The notes: a model not told the origin generated them from the letters alone. A stretch of DNA of 34,247 bases from Phreatobacter sp. (GCA_019749835.1 JAIEPJ010000270.1:1-34247); one strand, 5' to 3'; shown: positions 8,160 to 17,636, numbered from the stretch's first letter. A program made the numbers and translations.

Positions 8160-8366
8160 AGATCCGGGCAAGGTCCGACCAAAAGGAAGGCCTGCCAGAA
8201 TCACGCCGCACCCGCATGATCGGGACGGGAACCTGCGGCCGGTTACCGCGTATTAACCTTCGCCAGGAACAATGACGATGAGACGTGCATCGCATCCCGT
8301 GTGAACTGGTTTCCTGCCGAAGAGCCTTGCGGCCTTTCCAGCGGGAGCGACCTGGAGACGACCTTG

Positions 8367-8555
8367 ATGCATAATCTGCCGCCCATCGCCGCCGACCCGG
8401 GCCGACGTGCTGACGGTGTGGATCCGATGATCGCCAGTCTCGGGCGCCGCGGAGAGCTGTCGGATGCGGAGGCCTTCGCCGTTTTGCGCAAGCGCTTTCC
8501 CGAAACCGCCCTGTGCGAGCGGGTCGCCGCGATAGCCAACTGGCGTCGTGGCTGA
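8367..8555 (+). CDS. Small hypothetical protein
   Basis: A 62-residue reading frame beginning MHNLPPIAADPGR, with GGAG nine bases before its ATG. The second half (LSDAEAFAVLRKRFPETALCERVAAI) looks like a genuine amphipathic helical segment rather than random translation. It lies between the divergent ureD and the convergent pssA, ending nine bases before the pssA stop. An upstream in-frame ATG at 8301 would lengthen it by 22 residues. I do not recognise the family, and high-GC DNA gives many false frames, so this is tentative. Confidence 0.45.
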   Translation: MHNLPPIAADPGRRADGVDPMIASLGRRGELSDAEAFAVLRKRFPETALCERVAAIANWRRG

Positions 8556-8564
8556 CCAGCGCTC

Positions 8565-9404
8565 TCAAGCGGCCGGCGGGTCGCTGTCAACGGGCGGCGT
8601 GGCAGCTGCGCGGGCTTCCTCCAGCGCCATCTTGCGGGCCTGCAGCGCGACGATCGGCAGCGAAACGAGATAGGCGAGCGAGCCGACCGCAAGCACTTCC
8701 CATGGATAGCTGAACAGCAGCGCAACAAAGGCGATGGCGGCGACGAAGATCGGCAGGACGCTTTCCCGCGGCACGCGCGCGCCGAATTTCTTACCCGAGA
8801 ACACCGGTACTTTCGACACCATCAGGAGCGCGACGACGATCGTATAGGCGGTCGTCACGAGAGGCGGACTGAGCAGGTTCGGCAGACCGCTGCGCTCGAG
8901 ATAGATCGGGAGCAGCAGCAGCACAGCGCCGGCCGGGATGGGAACGCCGGTGAAGAAATTCGCCATCCAGGCGGGCTTGTTGGGATCATCGATCTGCACG
9001 TTGAAACGCGCCAACCGCAAGGCCCCGCAGATCGAGAAAACCAGAACGGCGATCCAGCCGATCGGTCCTGCATTGTTCATGCCCCACAGGTAGAGGATCA
9101 GGGCGGGCCCGGCGCCGAAGCTGACGAAGTCGGCAAGGCTGTCCAGTTCGGCGCCGAATTTCGACGTGCCCTTCAGAAGTCTGGCGATCCTGCCGTCCAT
9201 CGAATCCAGAATTGCCGCCAGGAGAACCAGATAGACGGCGATGTCGAATTTGGCCTCCAGGGCCATCCGCATGGCGCTGAGCCCGGCGCAGAGCGCCAGG
9301 AGCGTAATGAGGTTCGGGATGAGCAGGCGCATCGGCACCGGTCGGAACCGCCGGCGAGGTGGTTCGTTGCGATCCGGTGTGAAGGGCTGAAAAAGCGAGG
9401 ACAT
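8565..9404 (-). CDS. pssA: CDP-diacylglycerol-serine O-phosphatidyltransferase
   Basis: PssA (279 aa) joins CDP-diacylglycerol and L-serine to form phosphatidylserine at the inner membrane. The CDP-alcohol phosphotransferase motif is complete: Asp70-Gly71-xx-Ala74-Arg75, Gly84, Asp88 and Asp92 within DSMDGRIARLLKGTSKFGAE. Around it are six to eight hydrophobic segments; the tail is alanine/proline-rich and cytoplasmic. This is the integral-membrane type II enzyme, as expected in alphaproteobacteria. It follows psd by 32 bases on the same strand, so the enzymes of the two steps to phosphatidylethanolamine are co-transcribed. Confidence 0.96.
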   Translation of the reverse strand: MSSLFQPFTPDRNEPPRRRFRPVPMRLLIPNLITLLALCAGLSAMRMALEAKFDIAVYLVLLAAILDSMDGRIARLLKGTSKFGAELDSLADFVSFGAGPALILYLWGMNNAGPIGWIAVLVFSICGALRLARFNVQIDDPNKPAWMANFFTGVPIPAGAVLLLLPIYLERSGLPNLLSPPLVTTAYTIVVALLMVSKVPVFSGKKFGARVPRESVLPIFVAAIAFVALLFSYPWEVLAVGSLAYLVSLPIVALQARKMALEEARAAATPPVDSDPPAA

Positions 9405-9436
9405 GACGCGGACCCTAGCCTGAATCGGAGGGCGCG

Positions 9437-10138
9437 TCAGCCGATCCGAATAACGCGCTGCGGCTCATCCGAGGCCATGTCGGCCAGCACGGTTTCTCCG
9501 GCGACCGCGCGCTGGCCCTCCGCCACGAGCGGTTGGGCGCCCTCGGGGAAATAGACGTCGACGCGCGAGCCGAAGCGAATCATGCCGAAACGCTCGCCGG
9601 TCGCGAGCGGCTGGCCCTCGCCGACCCACCACACGATACGGCGAGCGATCAGCCCGGCGATCTGGACGACGCCGAAGGCACCGTAGCTGTTGCGAATGAC
9701 AACGCCGTTGCGCTCGTTGTCCTCGGAGGCCTTGTCGAGATCGGCATTGAAGAACTTGCCCGGTCGATAGGCCATCTTCTCGATGGTTCCGCCGATCGGC
9801 GCGCGATTCACATGGCAATCGAAAACCGACATGAAAATCGAGACGCGGAGCATCGGGCTCGTGCCGAGGCCGAGCTCGACCGGCGGCGTCACCCGGGAGA
9901 TGAGCGAGATGCGCCCGTCAGCCGGCGAGATGACGAGCCCGTCGCGCGCGGGCGTCACCCGGACTGGATCGCGAAAGAAGAAGATCACCCAGACCGTCAG
10001 AGCCAGCATCGGCCAGGTCAGCCAGGCGCCCCACCACAGCAGCAGCAGGGTGCCGACGCCGGCGATGGCGATGAAGGGGTAGCCTTCACGATGAACCGGA
10101 ACGAAAACGGTGGTCCGGATGCTGTCGACGATCGACAT
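9437..10138 (-). CDS. psd: Phosphatidylserine decarboxylase proenzyme
   Basis: Psd (233 aa) converts phosphatidylserine to phosphatidylethanolamine. It is of the short, archaeal/alphaproteobacterial type, with two N-terminal hydrophobic segments (about residues 20-55), then [31 protein letters not shown] and the self-cleavage site Gly190-Ser191 in [10 protein letters not shown], where the pyruvoyl group forms. The ATG at 10138 ([10 protein letters not shown]) has GGAG five to six bases upstream; an ATG five codons earlier has no better site. It starts a two-gene unit with pssA, 74 bases after tatC. Confidence 0.95.
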   Translation of the reverse strand: MSIVDSIRTTVFVPVHREGYPFIAIAGVGTLLLLWWGAWLTWPMLALTVWVIFFFRDPVRVTPARDGLVISPADGRISLISRVTPPVELGLGTSPMLRVSIFMSVFDCHVNRAPIGGTIEKMAYRPGKFFNADLDKASEDNERNGVVIRNSYGAFGVVQIAGLIARRIVWWVGEGQPLATGERFGMIRFGSRVDVYFPEGAQPLVAEGQRAVAGETVLADMASDEPQRVIRIG

Positions 10139-10212
10139 AGATTCTCCACGCAAGGTTTCCGCACCGCGTCGTTCCGACGGGCAGAAGGCCGGCCCCCGGA
10201 AAGCCCGCTCCG

Positions 10213-11079
10213 TCAGGAAGCGGGAGCCGTGGTCTCGCCGTCGCCGTCACCGTCGGTTTCCCGCTTTTCAGCCGCCCGCTTCTTTTCCATGCGGGCGACG
10301 ATGAGGATGCCGATCTCGTAGAGCCCGATGAGCGGAATGGCCAGCGACAATTGGCTGATGACGTCGGGCGGCGTGAGGACGGCCGCGACGACGAAGGCGA
10401 TGACGATGAAATAGCGCCGCTTGCCACGCAGGAACTCGCTGTCGACAACGCCGATCTGGCCGAGCAGGGCAATGATGACCGGCAGCTGGAAGGAAATGCC
10501 GAAGGCGAAGATCAACGTCATGATCAGGCTGAGGTAATCCTCGACACGGCCCAGATACTGGATGGCCGTCGCCGTATCGCTCGGGGCCTGCTGCATGCCG
10601 AGCGAGAACAGCATGAGTGCCCGCATGACGAAGACGAGGACGAAGATGCCGCCGGTGAAGAAGCAGACGGGTGTCCAGATCAGATAGGGGCGGAACGCGT
10701 CCTTCTCGTGGGTATAGAGCCCCGGCGCGACGAACTTGTAGAGCTGGATGGCGATGATCGGAAAGGCCAGGAAGGCTCCGCCGAACATGCCGATCTTCAG
10801 CTGCGTGAAGAAATACTCGAGCGGCGCCGTGTAGATCAGCTTCACGTCCGCACGCGGAATGCTCAGATAGTCGGCAGCCCATTCGTAAGGCAGCACGAGA
10901 ATCTGGAAGATCTGCTTGGAAAAGGCGAACGAAAAGATGAAGCAGACGAGGAAACCGGCCATCGCCTTGATCAGGCGCGACCGCAGCTCGATCAGATGCT
11001 CCATCAGCGGCGCCTTCGACGCCTCGATGGCATCCTCGTCCGCCTTCAGCTTGTCCTCGTGGGCAGGAGCGGACGTCAT
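10213..11079 (-). CDS. tatC: Sec-independent (Tat) translocase subunit TatC
   Basis: TatC (288 aa) is the six-helix membrane receptor that recognises twin-arginine signal peptides. The cytoplasmic N-terminal motif [12 protein letters not shown], the loop SPLE-like [14 protein letters not shown], and the [11 protein letters not shown] and LTPPDVISQ segments are characteristic. The C-terminus ends in a charged Lys/Glu/Asp-rich tail. Its ATG overlaps the tatB stop as ATGA, implying translational coupling. A protein with a Tat signal is encoded at the left edge of this window and would be a client. Confidence 0.97.
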   Translation of the reverse strand: MTSAPAHEDKLKADEDAIEASKAPLMEHLIELRSRLIKAMAGFLVCFIFSFAFSKQIFQILVLPYEWAADYLSIPRADVKLIYTAPLEYFFTQLKIGMFGGAFLAFPIIAIQLYKFVAPGLYTHEKDAFRPYLIWTPVCFFTGGIFVLVFVMRALMLFSLGMQQAPSDTATAIQYLGRVEDYLSLIMTLIFAFGISFQLPVIIALLGQIGVVDSEFLRGKRRYFIVIAFVVAAVLTPPDVISQLSLAIPLIGLYEIGILIVARMEKKRAAEKRETDGDGDGETTAPAS

Positions 11080-11711
11080 GCCTTGGTCTCTCCGGGGCGC
11101 TTGGCCGTCTCGGTGACGTTGTCGGCCGGCGAAGCGGCAGCACCCTGCCCGACAGATGACGCAGGAGCAGGCAATACCGGCTCGGCGGCGGGAGGCGGCG
11201 TTGCGGACATGAAGCCCGGCGGCGGATCGACCGGAGCCGCGCCGAGAGCAGGCGCAGAGGCAGGCGTTGTGAAGGCCGTCGGCGGCTCGATCGGAGCCGG
11301 CTTGAAGGCGTTCTGGATCGCCGCCGGATCCGCGGTGTAGGTCGGCGGGGCGGGAACGGCCTGGGCCAGCAGATCAGGCGCCGGCGGCCCGACCGTCCCG
11401 GGAGACGGCTGGCCCTTGATGTCGTCCACCGCGGACTTGATCTGATCGCGAGCATAGTCGATCGGATTGAACGTCGCCGTCGGAGTGGCGTTGACAGCCT
11501 CGGTCACGCTGTTGATCGAGGACTTGACCTTGTCGACCTCGGCCTCCTGAAGGGCCTGGTTGAACTGGTACTGGAAGTCCGAAGCCATGCGTCGCAGCTT
11601 GGCGAGAGCCTGCCCCATGCCCCTCAGGACACCGGGCAGCTCTTTCGGGCCGATGACGATCAGCGCGACAATGCCGATCAGTGCGATTTCGCCCCAGCTC
11701 AGATCGAACAT
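11076..11711 (-). CDS. tatB: Tat translocase subunit TatB, long Pro/Ala-rich tail
   Basis: TatB (211 aa) works with TatC in signal-peptide binding. The N-terminal [19 protein letters not shown] helix, the [13 protein letters not shown] hinge and the following amphipathic helix (to about residue 60) are typical. The remaining 150 residues are low-complexity, dominated by proline and alanine (for example [29 protein letters not shown]), which is common in alphaproteobacterial TatB. It lies 72 bases after tatA and overlaps tatC by four bases. Confidence 0.95.
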   Translation of the reverse strand: MFDLSWGEIALIGIVALIVIGPKELPGVLRGMGQALAKLRRMASDFQYQFNQALQEAEVDKVKSSINSVTEAVNATPTATFNPIDYARDQIKSAVDDIKGQPSPGTVGPPAPDLLAQAVPAPPTYTADPAAIQNAFKPAPIEPPTAFTTPASAPALGAAPVDPPPGFMSATPPPAAEPVLPAPASSVGQGAAASPADNVTETAKRPGETKA

Positions 11712-11783
11712 GGCAATTCACCGTCCACACGCATGCGCGGGCCTAGGAGGAAAGCGGGCCCGGCGCCGCGAAGACCTGGCGCC

Positions 11784-12077
11784 TTAGCCGACCTTGGGAG
11801 CGGTGGCAGGTGCCTGCTCGGACGTGGTGGCAGCGGGCGCAGGGGCGACAGGCGGAGCCGCAGCGGGGGCCGGCGCCGGCTGATGATCGATGGTCGATGC
11901 AGGAGCTGCCTGCGCTGCAGGCGGCGTTTCCGGCTTGTCATCCTCGGCCAGGCCCTTCTTGAAAGCCTTGATGCCCTTGGCGGCATCGCCCATGAATTCC
12001 GAGATCTTGCCGCGACCGAACAGCAGCAGCACCACGATGGCGACGAGAATCCAGTGCCAGGCGCTAAACGTACCCAT
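11784..12077 (-). CDS. tatA: Tat translocase pore subunit TatA
   Basis: TatA (97 aa) forms the translocation assembly. It has one N-terminal transmembrane helix (about residues 6-20), the [23 protein letters not shown] hinge plus amphipathic helix region, and a Pro/Ala tail. A strong AAGGAG lies before the ATG at 12077. It is the first tat gene and starts 95 bases after the ABC ATPase stop, which leaves room for its own promoter, though I see no clear one. Confidence 0.95.
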   Translation of the reverse strand: MGTFSAWHWILVAIVVLLLFGRGKISEFMGDAAKGIKAFKKGLAEDDKPETPPAAQAAPASTIDHQPAPAPAAAPPVAPAPAATTSEQAPATAPKVG

Positions 12078-12172
12078 GACCTACTCCTTGACCGTTTGAC
12101 ACCGGCGTCCCTTGGCGGGTCTGCCGGAGCGATTGTTTCGTGCGGCCCTGGAACGACCGTTGGATTGGGAAA

Positions 12173-13282
12173 CTATGCGGCGGGTGCGGCAAAAACAAGA
12201 ACCTCGGACGCGGTAACGTCAACACCGACATCACGGCCCGGGATCAACCCCTCGGCGGAACGCACGCGAGCCTTCAGCGGAGCGTCCATTCCCTGCACAA
12301 CAATCTCCAGAAGCTCGACTTCTCCGAGGAATCGGCGCGAAACCAGGCGTCCGGGCACGCACATACCGGCCGGTTTCGGCAAGATCGACTGCGGACGGAT
12401 GGCCGCCACCGCCTGGGCCCCGTCGGCGAGGCCGGGCGCGGCAAAATATCCCACCGGGGTGATGAGCCGTCCGCCCTGCACGATGCCGGGCACCTCGTTG
12501 ACGTCGGAGAAGAACCGCGCCGTATCGAGATCGGCGGGCGCCTGGTAGAGGTCGCGGGGCGCACCGATCTGGGCGATCCGTCCCTCGCGCATGAGCACGA
12601 TGCGGTCGGCCATCCGCATGGCCTCCTCGGGATCATGGGTGACGACGATGCAGGTCGCCCGCGTCTCGCGCATCACCGCAAGGGTCTCATCGCGGATCGC
12701 ATCGCGCAGGCGGCTGTCGAGTCCGGAGAACGGCTCGTCCATCAACAGGATGCTCGGCCGCGGCGCAATCGCTCGTGCCAGCGCCACGCGCTGCTGTTCG
12801 CCGCCCGACAGCGTATGCGGATAGTCGTTTGCGTGGTCGGCGAGACCGACGCGGCTGAGGGCCAGGCGTGCCGCCCGCTCCGCATCCGCCTTCGGCAGCG
12901 CCTTGAGGCCGAACATCACGTTGGCCAGGTTGCTCAGATGCGGGAACAACGCGAAATCCTGGAAGACGAGCCCGATGCCTCGCCGCTCCGGCGGCACGAA
13001 AGTCGAAGGGCCCGCGACCTCCCGGTGATCGATCAGCACCCGCCCCGACAACGGCCGCTCGATCCCCGATGCGATCCGCAGCAGTGTCGTCTTGCCGCAG
13101 CCGGATGGACCGAGCAGGCAGAGCACCTCGCCCGGGGCGACGACCAGCGATATGCCGGCGAGCGCCCGCACCGCCCCATAGCTGTGGACGACATCCTCGA
13201 AGGCAAGCGACGAGGCGATCGACGTCCCGGCGGTGCCGCGCCGTCCCCAGCCCGACACCGTATCCATCAGCGTCCGGTTCAC
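12173..13282 (-). CDS. ABC transporter ATP-binding protein (FbpC/PotA-like)
   Basis: A 369-residue ATPase of the CUT1/Fe3+/polyamine class. Visible are Walker A GPSGCGKTT (58-66), Q-loop Gln108 in VFQDFALFPHLSN, the LSGGEQQ signature (158-164), Walker B ILLMDEP (178-184, Glu183) and His216 in VVTHDPEEA, followed by a TOBE-like C-terminal domain (about 285-365). The ERRGIGLVFQD segment and the length suit iron(III) or similar import. The start is GTG at 13282, overlapping the scpB stop as GTGA; an ATG five codons later is an alternative. There is no permease or binding-protein gene nearby, so substrate and partners are unknown. Its location between scpB and tatA is unusual. Confidence 0.9.
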   Translation of the reverse strand: MNRTLMDTVSGWGRRGTAGTSIASSLAFEDVVHSYGAVRALAGISLVVAPGEVLCLLGPSGCGKTTLLRIASGIERPLSGRVLIDHREVAGPSTFVPPERRGIGLVFQDFALFPHLSNLANVMFGLKALPKADAERAARLALSRVGLADHANDYPHTLSGGEQQRVALARAIAPRPSILLMDEPFSGLDSRLRDAIRDETLAVMRETRATCIVVTHDPEEAMRMADRIVLMREGRIAQIGAPRDLYQAPADLDTARFFSDVNEVPGIVQGGRLITPVGYFAAPGLADGAQAVAAIRPQSILPKPAGMCVPGRLVSRRFLGEVELLEIVVQGMDAPLKARVRSAEGLIPGRDVGVDVTASEVLVFAAPAA

Positions 13283-13995
13283 GGCGCACCCCTGTCGGCC
13301 AGCGGCGTCAGCCCGAGATCAAGTTCGCCGCCATCGTCCGGTTCCTCGTCCTCGCGCAGCGCAAGATCGTCATTGGGGATGGGAATGCGGAAACCGGGAG
13401 GCAGGCGTCCGTCCAGCATGCCGGCAGCCTTCAGGTCGTCGAGGCCTGGGAGATCGCCGATGGCCTCGAGGCCGAAATGGTCGAGAAAAGCCGGCGTGGT
13501 GCCGAAGGTGACGGGTCGACCAGGCACCTTGCGGCGGCCGCGGATGCGCAGCCAGCCAGTCTCCATCAGCAGGTCGATCGTGCCTTTGGCCACGGTGACG
13601 CCACGGATCTCCTCGATCTCCGCCCGGGTCACGGGCTGGTGATAGGCAACAATCGCCAGGGTCTCCAAGGCGGCGCGGGACAGCTTGCGCTCGTCGGTGG
13701 TCTCGCGGTGGAGAAGGAAACTGAGATCCTCCGCCGTGCGGAAGGCCCATTTGCCCGCCACCCTCACGAGATTGACGCCACGCGGCGCGTAGAAGGCCTG
13801 CAGCGTCATGAGGAGCGACCGCAGATCGGCGCCGCGCGGCAGGCGCTCGGCAAGGGCTGCCTCGTCGAGCGGCTGGGCCGCGGCGAAGAGCAACGCCTCG
13901 ACGATCCGCAATTGCTCGACCGGACCGTCGGCCAAGCCGACCGGCGCGCCGAGCCGCAGTTGTGCCGGATCGTCCATGTTGCGCTCATCGACCAT
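13279..13995 (-). CDS. scpB: Chromosome segregation and condensation protein ScpB
   Basis: ScpB (238 aa) is the winged-helix kite subunit of the Smc-ScpA-ScpB condensin. The N-terminal EALLFAAAQPLDEAAL, central ETLAIVAYHQPVTRAEIEEIRGV and GRPVTFGTTPAFLDHFGL segments define the family; the C-terminus (about 190-238) is acidic and variable. The ATG at 13995 lies 12 bases after the scpA stop; an ATG six codons later (13977) is possible. Its stop overlaps the start of an ABC ATPase gene. Confidence 0.95.
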   Translation of the reverse strand: MVDERNMDDPAQLRLGAPVGLADGPVEQLRIVEALLFAAAQPLDEAALAERLPRGADLRSLLMTLQAFYAPRGVNLVRVAGKWAFRTAEDLSFLLHRETTDERKLSRAALETLAIVAYHQPVTRAEIEEIRGVTVAKGTIDLLMETGWLRIRGRRKVPGRPVTFGTTPAFLDHFGLEAIGDLPGLDDLKAAGMLDGRLPPGFRIPIPNDDLALREDEEPDDGGELDLGLTPLADRGAP

Positions 13996-14007
13996 GCGCG
14001 GCTTCTA

Positions 14008-14835
14008 TCATGTCTCCGGCGGGTTGGAAGCTGGCTCTCCCCTGCGCTTTCGCATGAAGAGCGGCCCGAGAGGGCGGTCCTGGTGCAGTTCGAGCACGCC
14101 TTCGCGAACCAGTTCCAGGGTGGAGGCAAAGCTGGAGGCGAGGACGGTTGCCCGCTTGGCGTCGCTGACGAGGTAGTCGAGGAGGAACGTGTCGAGCGGG
14201 GTCCAGTCGGTCGCGGCGCCGACCAGCCGCTCGAGAATCTCGCGCGCCTCGGCGAGCGACCAGACGGTGCGATGCTCCATGGTCACATGGGAGAGCGCCG
14301 ACTTCTCGCGCTGCTGGGCATAGGCGGTCAGGAGATCGTAGAGACTGGCCTCCCAGCGGCGCTCGGCAAGGGCGACGATCGGTTCGGGATCGCCACGGCC
14401 GAAGACGTCACGGCCGAGACGGTGGCGCGTCATCAGCCGTGCCGCAGCATCGCGCATGGCCTGCAGGCGCTGGAGCCGGAATGCCAGTACCTCCGCCAGT
14501 TCCGGTCCGGAGGGTTCGTCGCCCTTGGCGGGCTCGGGGATCAGCAGGCGAGACTTCAGATAGGCGAGCCAGGCGGCCATGACGAGGTAGTCGGCGGCGA
14601 GTTCGAGCCGCAGTTTCCGCGCCTCCTCGATAAAACCAAGATACTGGTCGGCAAGCGCGAGGATAGAGATCTTCGACAGATCCACCTTCTGGGTGCGGGC
14701 AAGCGCCAGCAGCATGTCCAGCGGCCCCTCGAACCCGTCGAGGTCGACAACGAAGGCCGGCTCGGCCGTGCCGCGATCGGCTGGCGTCTCGAAGGGCAGC
14801 ACATTGCCGCCGAAGGGAATGGTCGTGCGGGCCAT
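14008..14835 (-). CDS. scpA: Segregation and condensation protein ScpA
   Basis: ScpA (275 aa) is the kleisin that closes the Smc ring. The N-terminal Smc-neck-binding segment VVDLDGFEGPLDMLLALARTQKVDLSKISILAL is split here by domain position (about residues 29-60), followed by AADYLVMAAWLAYLKSRLLIP; the C-terminal winged helix ends with LELVREGVLELHQ. The segments are the family's best-conserved parts. It lies 43 bases after nagZ and 12 bases before scpB. Confidence 0.95.
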   Translation of the reverse strand: MARTTIPFGGNVLPFETPADRGTAEPAFVVDLDGFEGPLDMLLALARTQKVDLSKISILALADQYLGFIEEARKLRLELAADYLVMAAWLAYLKSRLLIPEPAKGDEPSGPELAEVLAFRLQRLQAMRDAAARLMTRHRLGRDVFGRGDPEPIVALAERRWEASLYDLLTAYAQQREKSALSHVTMEHRTVWSLAEAREILERLVGAATDWTPLDTFLLDYLVSDAKRATVLASSFASTLELVREGVLELHQDRPLGPLFMRKRRGEPASNPPET

Positions 14836-14878
14836 GGAAATTCCGATACGCGGGACCAGACCGGTCCCCGTGGCCCGA

Positions 14879-15943
14879 TCATACGCTCAGCGCGTGGTCG
14901 GCGGCAAAGCCTGACGATGAGGGCGCCGTCTGTCGGCGCGCCAGCATGTCCTGGAACAATGCGAGGGCCTCGACCGGGTCCAACGGCTCGGGCAGGTGCC
15001 GGATGCGGCCGAGGGCGGCATCGGCCCGCCGACGGGCACGACCGGTGAGCCGGCGCGCCTCACTGGCCACCGCCATCATCTCGTCAAGCTTGCCGTTGCA
15101 GTGGAGCACGACGTCGCATCCCGCCGCATAGGAGCGCCGCGCGCGCGCGCCGAGCGACCCTTCGAGTGCGTTCATCGACAGGTCGTCGGTCATGACCAGC
15201 CCGTCATAGCCGATGGCGCCACGGATGACGGATTGAATCACGCGCCGCGACGTCGTTGCCGGACAGCGCGGATCGATCGCCGTGTAGACGACATGGGCGG
15301 TCATCGCGAGCGGCATGTCGGTGAGGGTACGGAACGGCAGGAAGTCATTTTCCAGCGCCTCGCGCGGCGCATCGACGACAGGGAGTGCAGCGTGGCTGTC
15401 GGCCCCTGCCCTTCCATGCCCGGGAATATGCTTCACCACCGGCAGGACGCCGCCCGCCAGCAGTCCTTCCGCCAGGGCGCGCCCCAGCGCTGCAACCTCA
15501 GCTGGAACCAGCGAGAAAGCTCTGTCACCGATCACGTCATGGGCACCCGCCACCGGCACGTCGAGCACGGGGGCGCAGTCGACGGTAATGCCAAGGCTCA
15601 ACAGATCATGGGCCATCAGCCGCCCGGCGATACGCGCCATCGCGCGGCCATGCAGCGGATCATTGGCGGCAAGACCGGAAAAGATCCGCGCCGGAGGATA
15701 TTTGGGCCAGAAGGGCGGCGAGAGCCGCTGCACCCGCCCGCCTTCCTGATCGATCAGGACGGGAGCGTCGGCACGCCCGACGGCGGCGCGAAAATCGCCG
15801 ACAAGGCGACGGATCTGATCGGGATCGGCGCAGTTCCGCCGGAACAGGATCAGACCCCAGGGATCCAGGTCGCGAAAGAAGGCAGCCTCATCAACCGAAA
15901 GGGTGGTGCCGGCACAGCCGAGGATCAGAGCCTTCTCGGCCAT
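14879..15943 (-). CDS. nagZ: Beta-N-acetylhexosaminidase NagZ
   Basis: NagZ (354 aa) is a cytoplasmic GH3 glycosidase that removes N-acetylglucosamine from anhydromuropeptides in cell-wall recycling. Family motifs are DQEGGRVQRL (65-74), KHIPGHG (171-177) with the Asp182-Ser183-His184 catalytic loop, and MTDDLSM (251-257) carrying the nucleophile aspartate. There is no signal peptide, as expected. It follows the SPOR-domain gene by 16 bases and precedes scpA, the usual alphaproteobacterial arrangement. Confidence 0.95.
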   Translation of the reverse strand: MAEKALILGCAGTTLSVDEAAFFRDLDPWGLILFRRNCADPDQIRRLVGDFRAAVGRADAPVLIDQEGGRVQRLSPPFWPKYPPARIFSGLAANDPLHGRAMARIAGRLMAHDLLSLGITVDCAPVLDVPVAGAHDVIGDRAFSLVPAEVAALGRALAEGLLAGGVLPVVKHIPGHGRAGADSHAALPVVDAPREALENDFLPFRTLTDMPLAMTAHVVYTAIDPRCPATTSRRVIQSVIRGAIGYDGLVMTDDLSMNALEGSLGARARRSYAAGCDVVLHCNGKLDEMMAVASEARRLTGRARRRADAALGRIRHLPEPLDPVEALALFQDMLARRQTAPSSSGFAADHALSV

Positions 15944-15959
15944 GGCCTTGTGGCAGCGA

Positions 15960-17636
15960 TCAGTTGAGGACGCAGGAGCCGCCGGCCGCCTTCAGCCGCT
16001 GGCAGAGCCCCTGGGCCTCGTCGCGGGAGAACGGACCGACCCGCAGCCGATGCCAGGTCCCGCGACCCGGGATTTCAGCTGTGCGGACATTCGGCGTCTG
16101 TCCCTGCAGCATCGGGAAGCGGCGGACAGCCGAGGTGAAAGCCGAACGCGCCTCCTGCTCCGACTGGTGCGACGAGATCTGGACGAAGGTCCCACCGCCG
16201 GATGTCGAGCCGGTGGAAACCGAAGCGGTCCGCTGCGGACCGAGATCGAGGGGCTGGACCTGGTTCGCGGGGCGAGCCGGGGCACGGCTGGGCTCGACAG
16301 GGGCCGCGGCAGCCGGCTCGGCCCTTGCGACCCGCACCGTCTGCACCGGACGCGGCGGAGGCACGGGCGAGGAACGGGTGTCGGCGGCAGCGAGTGCGGG
16401 AGCCGCTGCAGGAACCACGGACAGCGCTTGCTGCGGCGCGACGGGCGCGACAGGCCGCGTCGGCGGCGTCGCGCTCGGCGACATGATGGAGCCGTCAGGT
16501 CCGACCTGAACCGTCCGAACCCGGCGCGGCTCTTCGGCAACGCGAGCCTGGATCGGTGCGGCCGCCGATGGCGCGGCGACGGGTGCGGCGGCAGCCATCG
16601 CATTGACGTTGCGCACGACAGGCTGTCCGGGATCGGTGACAACGCCGGATGAGGTCCCCGGCGCGGGAAAGAGCGGAATGACGCGCGCCGGCGTCGGCGG
16701 CTCCTGAACCTGGGCCGCCTGCTCGCGCACGCTGACGGGGCGCTCCTCGCGCGCCACGACACGCTCGGCGCCGGCAGCGCGGTCCGCCACGGGCCTCGCC
16801 TCCTGCGCCTGCGGTGCGGCAATGCGTACCGGGGAGGAATCAGCCCGCACAACGCGGGCCTCCCCGACCGTGGTGCCGGAACCGGCCATGCCGCGATAGG
16901 CGTAGACACCGCCGCCGCCGATCACCGCGAGGCCAAGGACGGCTGCGATGGCCGTGACACCGGCACGGCGCCGGCGCGGCGGCGCATCGTCGGGATAGGC
17001 ATAAACGTCCTCGGCGGCCGCAGAGGTCACCTGCGACGACGGCGCGTAGGTATCGGGCTCGCGCCCCTGTTTGCCACGCATGGCATAGGCGGCCCCGGCC
17101 GCACCCGCGACGCCAACGGCGCCGGCAGCCACATAGGCCCCCATATTGCCGTCGCGCAGCCGCTCGCCTTCGCCGAAGGAGCGCTCGAATTCCGCGGCGA
17201 GCCGTCGCTCGAGATCGTCCGCTGCCGCAGCCTCGCCCGGCCATGCCTCGTGCGAACCGCGCAAAGCGTCAATCGCGGCGGCATCGTCGTATCCGGTGAC
17301 GGCAGCTGCCTCACGATGCTTGGCCAGTTCCGCTTCAAGGTCCTCCCAGTCGATGCCCTGCTCGTCCGACGTCGGCGCACGCAGCGGCATGGCGGGAATG
17401 GCAATCTCGTCATCGGCGGCTTCGGATGCGCCCAGGGCCGGATCGGAAACCGTATCCCGCGTGCGGGCGACCGTCTTCAGCAGATCCGCATAGCCGTCGT
17501 CCTGCCCGATGATCCGCGCGAGATCCGCGAGCGGATCGCTTCCCGGCCGGTCGGACATGGCAACCCCAGGCTCGCGGACCTCCCGGTCGTACGAATCGTA
17601 ATCGCGATAGCTACGCACACTGCTCTCGTTGGCCAT
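15960..17636 (-). CDS. SPOR-domain membrane protein
   Basis: A 558-residue protein with an acidic N-terminal cytoplasmic part, a hydrophobic Ala/Gly segment at about 167-186, a clear transmembrane helix at about 226-246 after RRRR, a long Pro/Ala/Val-rich periplasmic linker, and a C-terminal SPOR domain (about 478-558; GGTFVQISSHQSEQEARSAF to the end). SPOR domains bind denuded peptidoglycan at the division septum. It lies between argS and nagZ, the position of the same kind of protein in many alphaproteobacteria, and probably takes part in cell division or wall remodelling. Confidence 0.92.
   Translation of the reverse strand: MANESSVRSYRDYDSYDREVREPGVAMSDRPGSDPLADLARIIGQDDGYADLLKTVARTRDTVSDPALGASEAADDEIAIPAMPLRAPTSDEQGIDWEDLEAELAKHREAAAVTGYDDAAAIDALRGSHEAWPGEAAAADDLERRLAAEFERSFGEGERLRDGNMGAYVAAGAVGVAGAAGAAYAMRGKQGREPDTYAPSSQVTSAAAEDVYAYPDDAPPRRRRAGVTAIAAVLGLAVIGGGGVYAYRGMAGSGTTVGEARVVRADSSPVRIAAPQAQEARPVADRAAGAERVVAREERPVSVREQAAQVQEPPTPARVIPLFPAPGTSSGVVTDPGQPVVRNVNAMAAAAPVAAPSAAAPIQARVAEEPRRVRTVQVGPDGSIMSPSATPPTRPVAPVAPQQALSVVPAAAPALAAADTRSSPVPPPRPVQTVRVARAEPAAAAPVEPSRAPARPANQVQPLDLGPQRTASVSTGSTSGGGTFVQISSHQSEQEARSAFTSAVRRFPMLQGQTPNVRTAEIPGRGTWHRLRVGPFSRDEAQGLCQRLKAAGGSCVLN

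Noticed and set aside
8169-8185. Sigma-54-like promoter upstream of ureD (minus strand TTGGTCGGACCTTGCCC)
   Set aside because: The GG and GC elements are nine bases apart instead of ten, a spacing sigma-54 does not tolerate well, and the NtrC-like dyad is on the wrong side of it.
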